This document shows, piece after piece, positions 8,644 through 16,793 of a stretch of DNA of 17,302 bases. The stretch's first letter is position 1; each line of letters begins with the position of its first letter. The translations under genes were made by a program, and so were the position numbers. Origin of the DNA: an uncultured Bacilli bacterium (GTDB lineage: Bacteria; Bacillota_I; Bacilli_A; Mycoplasmatales; Mycoplasmoidaceae); contig CAJGBT010000021.1 of the NCBI GenBank assembly GCA_904501665.1, forward strand, positions 1 through 17,302, written 5' to 3'. Under the pieces are notes generated by a model, which worked only from the letters and a program-made list of their open reading frames with translations, made no database searches and was not told the origin of the DNA.

Positions 8644-9036
8644 TTAACGCTTTGTAAATTGTGGGCTACGACGAGCACCATATAAACCAAATTTTTTTCT
8701 TTCCTTAACTCTAGCATCTCTAGTAGTAAGTCCAACTTTTTTTAACATTGGTTTATATTCTGGATTTACTTGAATCAAAGCTCTTGCAATTCCTAATCTA
8801 ATAGCACCTGCTTGACCATTAAAACCACCACCAATTGCTTTAACAAAAATATCATAATTTGCTTTTGTGTTAGTAACTACTAATGGTTGTTCCATATCTT
8901 GAATAACTAATGAATTAGGAAAATAATCTTTAGGTGTATGACCATTAATAGAAATATTTCCTTTACCTGGTACTAATTTAACTAGAGCAATTGAACTCTT
9001 TCTTCTTCCTATACCTTTATATTCAACATTAGCCAT
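8644..9036 (-). CDS. rpsI: 30S ribosomal protein S9 (uS9)
   Basis: Complete at 130 residues. It has the S9 N-terminal YKGIGRRKSSIALV, the central GGGFNGQAGAIRLGIARAL and the basic tail RRSPQFTKR, which ends in the conserved Lys-Arg that reaches the P-site tRNA. It is cotranscribed with rplM, 14 nt downstream. Its Shine-Dalgarno AAAGAGG (9052-9046) overlaps the rplM stop codon, so translation of the two is probably coupled. Small-subunit component; identity firm. Confidence 0.97.
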   Translation of the reverse strand: MANVEYKGIGRRKSSIALVKLVPGKGNISINGHTPKDYFPNSLVIQDMEQPLVVTNTKANYDIFVKAIGGGFNGQAGAIRLGIARALIQVNPEYKPMLKKVGLTTRDARVKERKKFGLYGARRSPQFTKR

Positions 9037-9050
9037 TTTTAAATACCTCT

Positions 9051-9488
9051 TTATAACTTAATTTCAACTGGTTGTTGTGCTTGATGATTATGAATATCAT
9101 TTTCATAAACATGTAATTTAGTAATGATTTGACGTGAAAGTTTATTTTTAGGTAACATTCTCTTAACTGATTTTGTTATTAATTCAATTGGGTATTTATT
9201 AACCATTTCACGACCACTTCTTTTTCTAAGACCACCCATATAGTGTGAGTGAGAATATCAAAACTCATTGTTTAATTTATCACCAGTCAAAACTACCTTA
9301 TTAGCATTAATAACTATAACATGATCACCACAATCAACATTTGGAGTTCATGTTACCTTATCCTTTCCTCTTAAAATATTAGCAAGCTTAACTGATAACT
9401 TCCCTAATACTAGGCCAGTTGCATCAATTATGTATCATTGACGATTAGCATCCATTTTTTCTTTTGTAATCATTGTTGTTTTTTGCAT
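9051..9488 (-). CDS. rplM: 50S ribosomal protein L13 (uL13)
   Basis: Runs from ATG 9488 to TAA 9051, 145 residues, with TGA-encoded Trp at QWYIIDATG, VTWTPN and EFWYSHSHY; the last lies just before MGGLRKRS. Typical L13 features are the WYIIDATGLVLGKLSVKLAN start, the GD-x-VIVINANKV motif and PKNKLSRQI near the end. It is an early assembly protein of the large subunit. The ATG is preceded by a GGAAG-like site. Promoter and a leader hairpin lie just upstream. First gene of the rplM-rpsI unit, which probably continues into the DUF2156-like and GNAT genes. Confidence 0.97.
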
Positions 9489-9504
9489 AATATTCTTCCA
9501 TCTC

Positions 9505-9523
9505 AATCTTATATAATAAGATT
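9505..9523 (-). promoter_or_regulatory. Leader hairpin upstream of rplM
   Basis: A perfect 8-bp inverted repeat (AATCTTAT, 3-nt loop, ATAAGATT) sits 16 nt upstream of the rplM ATG. Given the -10 box at 9539-9534, it would lie at the very 5' end of the mRNA. rplM-rpsI leaders in E. coli and Firmicutes carry RNA structures linked to autoregulation, so this could be a minimal L13 leader. It might instead just stabilise the 5' end. Pairing is seen; function is inferred. Confidence 0.45.
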
Positions 9524-9533
9524 AAACGGTAAA

Positions 9534-9542
9534 ATTATAACA
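9534..9542 (-). promoter_or_regulatory. Extended -10 promoter for rplM operon
   Basis: On the minus strand the sequence TGTTATAAT contains a consensus TATAAT (9539-9534) with a TG one base upstream, an extended -10 element. No recognisable -35 is present, as is common in mycoplasmas. Predicted transcription start is about 9527, giving a leader near 40 nt. Confidence 0.55.
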
Positions 9543-9577
9543 AAAAAACTAAAATTAAACATAAAATAATACAAAAA

Positions 9578-9982
9578 TTAACTTTTTTTATTATCTTTCC
9601 AACCATAAAAGTCTTTTATAGCTTCATTTGTAACATGAAAATAAGCTCTAAATAAATTGCTTTTACCTAGCTTAATACCACCAAAATATCGCACAACAAT
9701 AATTCCAATATTAGATAAATTATTTTTTTCTATTAAGGCAAGTATTGTACTATGAGCAATACCTTTAGGTTCAGTATCATTAAAAATTTTATATTTTAAT
9801 CCATTTTCATTAATTTTATAGCCATAACATATCTGTTTTGCTTTTTTATGTTCCTTAATAATCATTTGATGTTTTATTTCAAACTCCTCAACTGATTCAA
9901 CCTTAAAAACAAAAGCTAAAAACTTTGATTTATTAATCTCATAATAGAAAGGAGGCATTAGGTCTTGCAAATCTTTTTTCAT
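9578..9982 (-). CDS. YigZ/IMPACT family protein (UPF0029)
   Basis: 134 residues from ATG 9982, beginning MKKDLQDLMPPFYYEINKSK. It shows the YigZ/IMPACT N-terminal domain: YEINKSKFLAFVFKVES, then ICYGYKINENG, NDTEPKGIA and the signature VVRYFGGIKLGKSNLFRAY (family usual: TRYFGGIKLGAGGLxRAY). Family members are linked to ribosome or translation regulation, but the molecular role is not settled. The C-terminal half of full-length YigZ is absent, so only the core domain remains. Upstream alternatives (TTG at 10030) or an internal ATG at 9958 are possible; ATG 9982 fits the family best, and no candidate has a Shine-Dalgarno. The 5' end overlaps the divergent comEC start. Confidence 0.88.
   Translation of the reverse strand: MKKDLQDLMPPFYYEINKSKFLAFVFKVESVEEFEIKHQMIIKEHKKAKQICYGYKINENGLKYKIFNDTEPKGIAHSTILALIEKNNLSNIGIIVVRYFGGIKLGKSNLFRAYFHVTNEAIKDFYGWKDNKKS
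9948..9967 (+). promoter_or_regulatory. Shine-Dalgarno and TTG start of comEC inside antisense yigZ
   Basis: A perfect AAAGGAGG (9948-9955) lies 9 nt before TTG 9965-9967. There is no in-frame ATG nearby, so this ribosome site is the main evidence for the comEC start. It falls within the N-terminal codons of yigZ on the other strand, so any comEC promoter must also lie within yigZ. Confidence 0.7.
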
Positions 9983-11122
9983 TTTAAAAATTATTATAAA
10001 AAAATATTTACCAAAATAAAATTGTTCCAATCAGAACTTGTTTTATTTAATTTATTAATAATATTATTTTCTTTAACAGAAATTATTAAAAAAAATAACT
10101 ATATATTCTTTATTTTTTTAATTCCTGCAATATTATTAATGATTTATGCTATTCATTCTTGAAAATGAGTTATTGTTATTTTTGGTTTTCTAATAATTAT
10201 CAGTTTATTATTATTTTTTTTAAATTCAAATTTTTCCTTTCATAATCTTGATCATCTCTTTAATTTCAAAAATAATCCTAGGTTATTAATGCAACAATAC
10301 ATTGACAATAATTATAATGATAATGTTGCAAGTTGTATAAAACTATTGCTTTTTAATGAAAAAAATTATGAAACTACAATTTATCAAAATATTATAAAAC
10401 TAAATATCGTTCATTTATTTGTTGTGAGTGGGGTACATTTATCTGCTCTTATTTCATTAGTTAATTTTTTATTTAAAAAATGAAAATGAGCTAAAAATAT
10501 TATTTCAATATTAGTAGCTTTATTTTTAATGTATATGACCAATTTTTCTATTAGTGCTATAAGAATTGTTTTGACATTATTATTAAGTTTATTCTTAGCT
10601 AATAAAATGAATAAATTAAATATTATCATTTTAAGTGCTATTATAATTTGCCTACTAGCTCCTAATGATGCAGTCAGTTTTGGTTTTATATTAAGTTATA
10701 TGTCAGTTATTTTCATATTAATAATAAATAAGATATTTGATAATCAAATTATTAAAATTTTTATTATAAATATAGCATTATCTTTAGCGTCACTTCCTTT
10801 TAATATTTATTTTAATCAAGCATTTAATTTATTTGGTTGAATCTATTCTTTTGCTTTTGGACCCTTAATTATTTTTATTTATATAATTTCTTTATTTTTT
10901 TGTTGAATTCCATTTTTATTTAATGTCTTTGAATTTATTTATATTAATTTAATTGAATTAATAAAAAACTGTGTTAATAATAATCATCTAATAAAAATGA
11001 AAATAGATAAAAATATTTTATGTTTATTGAATTTTATCTGATGTTGTTTAATTGATATTTATTTATTTAAAAATTATCAAAAACCAAAAAAATTAAATTT
11101 AAATTATTTTAATAATGTTTAA
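9965..11122 (+). CDS. comEC: ComEC/Rec2-like competence membrane protein, minimal form
   Basis: Integral membrane protein of 385 residues, assembled by reading several TGA codons (10160, 10484, 10838, 10892, 11039) as Trp. The N-terminus has three hydrophobic segments. The competence-domain hallmark follows: NIVHLFVVSGVHLSALISLV (ComEC usual: hLLaVSGlHv), then repeated helices including ISAIRIVLTLLLSL. ComEC forms the channel that imports single-stranded DNA in transformable bacteria. The N-terminal OB domain and C-terminal metallo-beta-lactamase nuclease domain of full ComEC (about 750 residues) are absent, as is a neighbouring comEA. Start is TTG with a perfect Shine-Dalgarno. The last 24 nt overlap the end of dnaE. 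Composition is extremely AT-rich. Whether it takes up DNA, nucleotides or nothing is open. Confidence 0.85.
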
Positions 11123-13966
11123 TAACTTTAAATTACTTTTCTTATTAATGCTAAAGTTAACAATTAAGTATTGATTAGGTTTTATTTTTTTAATTAAATT
11201 TGAATCAAAACAAACTAATTCATAATTGATCATATTGGTATTAAATTTAACAAATAACATCGGGGAGCCGAATCTAGTTGTTATTTGTCTAATACTATTA
11301 ACATAAATTAAATAATTTTTATTTTCAGTTATTGTTTTCAAATCAAAATCTTGTAAACAATATTGTTGAGAATAGGCTTGAAAGTTTTGCTGCCAAATAT
11401 TATTTGAAAAAGAGAAACCTAAATATTGATATTCATAATTACTCTTTGTTAGTTCATCCATTTTTAAATTATCTTCTTTAAGATTTAGCCCAAACAAAAA
11501 ATCAGCATTATCATTTTTGAAAGAACCATTCTCAATAATTTCATCTAAATTATTTAAAAGAAACAATCGATCGACATTAAAAATATCAAAAGCTCCAACT
11601 TTAATTAAAATTTCTATTGTTTTTTTGTTAATACTTGCTGAAAGATTTACTATTGTTGAAACATAATCATCAAATTTAGTTTCTACACGAGTAGCAATGA
11701 TTTTTTTAGCAATTTCATAACCAATGCCTTTAATATTAGATAAACCAAAAATGATTCCTTTTTGGTAAGCACTAAAATTGACTTCTGAATCAACAATTGA
11801 AACATTATAAATTTTGATACCAAAACGTTTGGCTTCTAAAATATAACTACTAATTTTATCAAATGAATTATCACCAAATTTTAATAATGATAAATGAAAT
11901 TCTAAAGGATAATAATATTTTAAAAACATCATTTGGTAAGAAATATAAGCATAAGCTAATGAGTGAGAGTGATTAAAACCATAATTTGCAAATTCTAATA
12001 GGTAATTAAAAATTGCTAATGCTTGTTCATTAGAATAACCATTTTGAAGTGCACCAGTGAGAAAATTATTTTTTGTAGTTAATATTAGCTCTTCTTTTTT
12101 CTTAGATATAGCTCGTCTTAAGATATCTGCTTGACCAGCACTAAAACCACCAACTGATTTAATTAATTCAATTACTTGCTCTTGATAAATACAAAAGCCT
12201 AATGTTGGTTCTAAAATTGGTTTGATTTGTTCATTAATATAGTGTGGTTTCAGTTCTCCACTCTTGGTCTTTACATAATTATTAATCATAGCTTGTGGAC
12301 CAGGACGAAATAATGCAGAAACAATAGAAATATCTTCAATGCTATTTACTTTTACTTTTTTCAATGTATTTCTCATCCCATGAGACTCTAATTGAAAAAT
12401 ACCAATCGTATTTGCTTTTGTAATTTCATTAAATAATTTTTGATCATTCAAATCTATTTTATTTAAATCAATTTCTTGATGATGGTTATTTTTAATCATC
12501 TCAAGAATAGTTGCAATAATTGATAAGTTTTTTAAACCTAAAATATCAATTTTAATTAATCCTATTTTTTCAATGTATTCCATTGATATTTGAGATAAAT
12601 TTCAATCATCAATTCCTTTTTGAATAGCAACATCCTCATAAATAGCTTTATTAGAAATAATAATACCAGCAGCATGAGTAGATACTTGCCTAGGAATATT
12701 AATCAATGAATGAGCAATATCAAAAAGTTCAGGGTACTGTCTATAAAATACTTTTAAATCTTGATTATTATCAATAGCTTGCATTAAATTATCATCAAAA
12801 TCTAAACTAATTAATTTAGAAATTTTATCAATTATTTTTAATTCAATTCCTAAAACTCTACCAACATCTCTAATTGCCATCTTTGCTTTGATTCTTTGAA
12901 AAGCGGCTATATAGCAAGTATTATTTAGTTGATATTTATTAAATATATAATCTATTAACATTTGACGCTTAGTATCCATTACATCTATATCGATATCAGG
13001 TAATGATATTCTTTCTGGGTTTAAAAACCTTTCAAAGTATAAATTATTAACTATGGGATCAATAGTAGTTATATCAAGTGCAAAAGCAACCAATGAACCT
13101 GCAGCCGAACCTCTTCCAGGACCAATCATTATTTGATGTTTTTTTGCATATTGAACAAAATCTTGAACAATTAAAAAATAATCATTAAATTTCATTCTAT
13201 TAATAATTTCTAATTCATAAGCTAATCGATCAGCATATTTTTTAGAAATAAATCCATCTAATAAATTTAACTTCTTACGTAGGCCACTAACACATAATTC
13301 TTTCAATCATTGCTGTGAATTAATGTTGTTTGGAGTTTCATATTGTGCTAACTTAATTTCATTGTTGTTAAGTTTTCAATTACATTGTGATAATACTTGA
13401 TATGTTTTATCAATTAAGTTTTTATCAAATTTTACAAGCGCTTCATCATATGTTAGGAAATAGTTATTTTCTTGTACTTTACAATCATAATAATTAATTT
13501 CATTTTTAATACTAATTAATGATTTATAGGTTTTAATATCTTTTGGTTTTAAATAATAAACATCATTAATTGCTAATTCTGATATTAAATAAAAATCTTT
13601 AATATTGATTTTTAAATTACCTTTTTTTAAGATCACAATTAAATCTTGACAATAATTTTCTAATTGATAATCCTTGTTAGTTTTATCAAATGACGATATT
13701 CTTAGTAAATTACAATAACCTGTGTTATTTTTAGCTATTAAAATAAAATGATTATCCAAATAATTAACTTCTAATCCAATAATAGGAATTAAATTATTTT
13801 GTTGACATTTAAAATAAAATTCAATACATGAGCTCATATTTTTATCAACTAATAATATAAATTTATTTTTATTTAATTTAGAAATAGCTATTAAGTCATC
13901 AATACTAACACAAGACTCTAATAACGAGTAATATGAGCAAACTTTATTGATGAATTCACTAGCCAT
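11099..13966 (-). CDS. dnaE: DNA polymerase III alpha subunit, DnaE type
   Basis: Replicative C-family polymerase of 955 residues after reading TGA at 12584-12586, 12599-12601, 13307-13309 and 13373-13375 among others as Trp. Catalytic parts are intact: GPGRGSAAGSLVAF, the metal-binding LPDIDIDV (Asp-x-Asp), a KIDILGLKNLS motif with the third catalytic Asp, and FANYGFNHSHSLAYAYISYQ. A helix-hairpin-helix (SNIKGIGYEIAKKII) and a C-terminal OB-fold-like region follow. The N-terminal PHP domain is recognisable (YYSLLESCVSIDDLI, IPIIGLEVNY), but the family HxxxH reads INKVC and TDDH reads VDKN, so metal binding is probably lost. The ATG shares one base with the stop of the preceding 76-residue ORF (TAATG), implying coupled translation. 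Identity firm. Confidence 0.96.
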
Positions 13967-14196
13967 TATTTTTTAGATCTTATGATTGCTTTAATTTCTT
14001 CAATTTCTACATCAGTTAAATCTTCAAACTCAAGTTTATATTCTAAATCTTCAATTGATAAATTTTTAAATTTGGAATTACTATTATCCAAATTTAAATT
14101 TTCAACATTAAAAACTTTAGTTGGTTGAACTTTTGTTTTTTCATATTGCATGTGCTCTTCTTCGGCACTAAATCTAAAAGTTTTTTTATTACTCAC
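13966..14196 (-). CDS. Small acidic hypothetical protein upstream of dnaE
   Basis: 76 residues, starting at GTG 14196-14194 with Shine-Dalgarno GAGGAG (14207-14202) 5 nt upstream. Its TAA shares an A with the dnaE ATG. The N-terminus is basic and polar (SNKKTFRFSAEEEH), the middle Asn-rich, and the C-terminal half is an acidic predicted helix (LSIEDLEYKLEFEDLTDVEI) ending in a basic RSKK. No domain recognised. The one-base overlap with dnaE suggests coordinated synthesis, perhaps a small polymerase partner or simply a conserved upstream cistron; I cannot choose. Confidence 0.7.
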   Translation of the reverse strand: MSNKKTFRFSAEEEHMQYEKTKVQPTKVFNVENLNLDNSNSKFKNLSIEDLEYKLEFEDLTDVEIEEIKAIIRSKK

Positions 14197-14200
14197 AGTA

Positions 14201-14229
14201 ACTCCTCATTTTGATAAGTAAATTTTACC
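14201..14229 (-). promoter_or_regulatory. Extended -10 promoter and RBS for the small ORF-dnaE unit
   Basis: Minus strand reads TGG-TAAAAT (TAAAAT at 14227-14222), an extended -10, then about 15 nt later the GAGGAG ribosome site for the GTG start. A -35 is not evident. This would give a leader of roughly 19 nt for the two-gene unit. Confidence 0.45.
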
Positions 14230-14246
14230 ATAAAAAGAGATGAAAA

Positions 14247-14642
14247 CTAATCTCGATAACGATACTTTTCTAATTTTTCTTGATATTCATTGATATCTTG
14301 ATTTCTAAATTCTTTATTTCTAGCAATATCAATGTTGGCAATTTTCTTGAAATTAACTTTTTTAATTATTCAAGCAGTAATAAAAATTATTCAACAAACA
14401 ATAATTAAAATCATCAAAGCAAGTGATACTCATCTAGTAATATTAAAAGCATCAAAAGAATTGGAAGCTACTAAAGCATCATGAACATAAGATCATAAAT
14501 TTAATGAATTTAAAAATGGTTCTATTCAAAAGTAAATACCAAATAAAGTAGCTAAAATAATAGAAATAGGTATTGCTATTACTAATAAAGCATTTGAAAA
14601 GAATTTGGCAACACGAGAAATTATTTTATAAAAAAAATACAT
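14247..14642 (-). CDS. Two-helix membrane protein, unknown
   Basis: 131 residues, visible only when TGA is read as Trp (several TGA codons). Starts at ATG 14642 and ends at TAG 14247. Two hydrophobic segments are clear: about residues 17-42 (NALLVIAIPISIILATLFGI) and about 72-97 (WVSLALMILIIVCWIIFITA). The ~30 residues between them are polar, probably extracellular. The C-terminal ~35 residues are charged and hydrophilic (KKVNFKKIANIDIARNKEFR onward), likely cytoplasmic. It starts 27 nt after the stop of the CorC-like gene, so the two may be cotranscribed. Family not recognised; role unknown. Confidence 0.75.
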
Positions 14643-14669
14643 AATCACCTATTTATAGATACTATATTA

Positions 14670-15947
14670 TTATATATTAATTCCTGTTTTTTTCTCAATA
14701 ATGAAATAATATTTTTTTGACTTTTTGTCTTTGATTGCTGAAATTATAAATAAATCATTTTCTTTTTTATAATTATTTGATGATAATCTTTTGATTTTAA
14801 ATTCTTCCTTAAATCAAGTTTTCATACTAGATTTATTGTCAAAATCATACATATGAAAATATTTATTAAAAAAATCTTTACTAATAACATCTTCATTTAC
14901 ACGATAGGTAAAGGCATTAATTTGAGCTACTTTTAATTTTTTATCATCTTCATCATATATTTTTCCTACTAGATATTCTAAAATATTTTCTAATGCAATA
15001 AAACCTATTATTTCTTTTGAGTTATTATTTTTCTTAATCAATGCCATATGACATTGATTGACTTGCATCTCTTGTAATAAATCATCTAAGTTTTGATACT
15101 GACTAATTTTGATAATAGGTCTAATGATAGATGCTAAATCAAAGTTGTTTTTATTAATCATTCATTGTTCAAAAAAATTTTTATATGTGATCATCCCGAT
15201 GAATTTATTGTTTTTAATAACTGGTAATCTACTAAATTTAGTTTCAATAAACACATTACTTATTTTTTGAATACTTAATTTAATGTCTATTGCTTTGATA
15301 TCCTTAATAGGTTTCATTACATTAATAATTCTAGTATCATCAAATTTAATGGCATTTCTAACTAATGTAGCTTCACGACTACCTATTTCGCCTTCTTGTT
15401 TTACAATTTTTACAAAAGAATGTAAGTCTTGTTCAGTAATATTTTTTTTATGTTTTTTCGGAGTTAATAAAGTTAATATTCAACTGATAGGTCAAAATAA
15501 AAAATATAAAAATAAAGCAAAAAGAATTGTCTTTCTTAAGAATAAAATATCATATTGTCTTGCTAATGTTTTTGGTAAAAATTCACCAAAAAATAAAAGT
15601 AAGAATGTGACAATTCCAGTTGCTAATCCTGCTGCTAATGACTCAGCATTAGGCACACTAAATCTTAAACAAATATTAGTAAATAATAAAGTAGATAAAG
15701 TTGATGCAGCTACAGCAACTAAATTATTCCCAATAATTGTTGAACATATAGACATTTGAAAATGTTCGATTAAAAAATTAATTTTCTTATAAGTAAAAGA
15801 TTTTTTATTATTATTAAAAAAAGTTTCTAACTTAAATTTAGTAACAGATGAGATAGCTGCTTCATAAGCAGAAAAATAACTAGAAAAAACAATAAGTATA
15901 AATAAAAGTATGCTTTGCCAAATAATCGAGACTATATCTTCGCTCAT
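14670..15947 (-). CDS. CorC/TlyC (HlyC) family CNNM-CBS membrane protein
   Basis: Reading TGA as Trp gives 425 residues from ATG 15947 to TAA 14670. The N-terminal ~150 residues form a CNNM/DUF21 transmembrane domain: IVFSSYFSAYEAAISSVTKF with the conserved Ser-Ala-x-Glu pattern, STIIGNNLVAVAAST and FFGEFLPKTLARQ. A cytoplasmic CBS pair then covers about residues 190-310 (VRNAIKFDDTRIINVMKPI, SRLPVIKNNKFIGMITYKNF, GFIALENILEYLVGKIYDE). A TlyC/CorC_HlyC-like C-terminal domain follows, ending near residue 425. Bacterial members are linked to Mg2+ or Co2+ efflux and homeostasis; the old hemolysin name is not supported by mechanism. Divergent from cinA; the two-helix membrane protein follows downstream. 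Confidence 0.93.
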
Positions 15948-15994
15948 TTAATTAACCTAATAAGAAAATTTATTATAATAATTATAGCAAACAT
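15948..15994. promoter_or_regulatory. Bidirectional promoter between corC-like gene and cinA
   Basis: A 47-bp gap between divergent starts holds TATAAT on the plus strand (15974-15979) and two on the minus strand (15977-15972 and 15986-15981), overlapping each other. No Shine-Dalgarno precedes cinA, whose mRNA would be nearly leaderless (about 10 nt). -35 boxes are not evident. Confidence 0.45.
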
Positions 15995-16468
15995 ATGAAA
16001 AAAATTAATTTAGAAGTTTTTGAAATTTTAAAATCTAAAAAATTAACAATCTCTTTTTGTGAATCTGCTAGTGCTGGAGCATTGTCATCTTTTTTTAGTG
16101 AAATAGAAGGAGTAAGTGAAGTTTTTAAGGGAGCATTAATAACATATAGTAATGAGGCAAAAATCAATATTGCTAAAGTTGATCCTCAACTAATTGCTTT
16201 ACATGGAGCTGTTAGCAAAGAAGTAGCAGAAGCAATGAGTGCGAATACCAATAAAATATTAAAATCTGATATTTGTATCTCAATTACTGGTAATGCAAGT
16301 AATAATGTCATTGAAAATAAAAATGCTTGTTTATATTATGTAGGAATTACCATTATAGATAAAACATATGTTTATGAAATCCAATTAGATAATTTTGAAA
16401 GAAATTATAATCGTTTTAATATTGCATGAAATGCCTTAAGCAAATTAAATACAATTCTTAGTGCTTAA
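15995..16468 (+). CDS. cinA: CinA C-terminal domain protein (PncC-like amidase), stand-alone
   Basis: 157 residues; TGA 16427-16429 is Trp and the stop is TAA 16466-16468. The family hallmarks are FCESASAGALSS (usual AESCTGG; the Ser24 position matches the catalytic Ser), VFKGALITYSNEAKI with the conserved Lys, and LHGAVSKEVAEAM. PncC enzymes deamidate nicotinamide mononucleotide in NAD recycling. The usual glycine-rich GIAGPGGG-x(4)-KPVG loop is replaced here after Gly99 by GNASNNVIENKNACLYYVG, so activity is doubtful. Only the C-terminal domain exists; the molybdopterin-binding-like N-terminal domain of full CinA is absent. The last 11 nt overlap the end of acpS on the other strand. Confidence 0.88.
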
Positions 16469-16790
16469 CTAAAATAACTGATGCAATTACTAAGTTATCT
16501 TCATATGATAAAGTAACACTTACTTGTTGATAGTTAATCAAATCAATCATTGGATGATTATTTTGATAGTAAATTAAAATCTTATTAAAAGGTATCGGGT
16601 GATTAAGAGCTTTAAATAACGCTTCTTTAATTGCTCAACGTGATGCTAAAAATTGTTGTAATAAAAATTTATCATTAATTTGATTAAAAGTTTCAAGCTC
16701 TTTAGGATGTAGAAAGCGAGCAATCAATTTTTGATTATTAAATTCTTTTCTATCAATTCTACAAATATCTATTCCATGAGAAATGATCAT
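16458..16790 (-). CDS. acpS: Holo-[acyl-carrier-protein] synthase
   Basis: 110 residues, slightly shorter than typical (about 120). It transfers 4'-phosphopantetheine from CoA to a Ser of acyl carrier protein. Motifs are GIDICRIDR near the N-terminus (Asp8, Mg2+ ligand), ARFLHPKEL, SRWAIKEALFKAL around residues 50-62 (Glu56, second Mg2+ ligand; Lys55) and the final VTLSYEDNLVIASVIL strand pair. The Trp in SRWAIKEA is encoded by TGA, so the standard code would split the gene in two. It starts 3 nt after the stop of the DivIVA/GpsB-like gene, so it is in the same unit. Its end overlaps cinA. Confidence 0.93.
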
Positions 16791-16793
16791 ATA

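Noticed and set aside
9983..10030. Longer yigZ start at TTG 10030
   Set aside because: The added 16 residues (rich in Phe and Ile) do not match family N-termini and lack a ribosome site; ATG 9982 is preferred.
10411..10629. Minus-strand reading frame of 72 residues
   Set aside because: Lies entirely inside comEC on the other strand, is low complexity, and shows no motif; it is an antisense shadow.
11099..13966. Apparent split of dnaE into three genes
   Set aside because: The breaks are single TGA codons in the same frame; no frameshift or TAA/TAG occurs.
15283..15759. Plus-strand reading frame of 158 residues
   Set aside because: Antisense to the CorC-like gene, which has clear CNNM and CBS motifs across the same bases.
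15982..16167. Minus-strand reading frame of 61 residues
   Set aside because: Antisense to the start of cinA, with no recognisable features.
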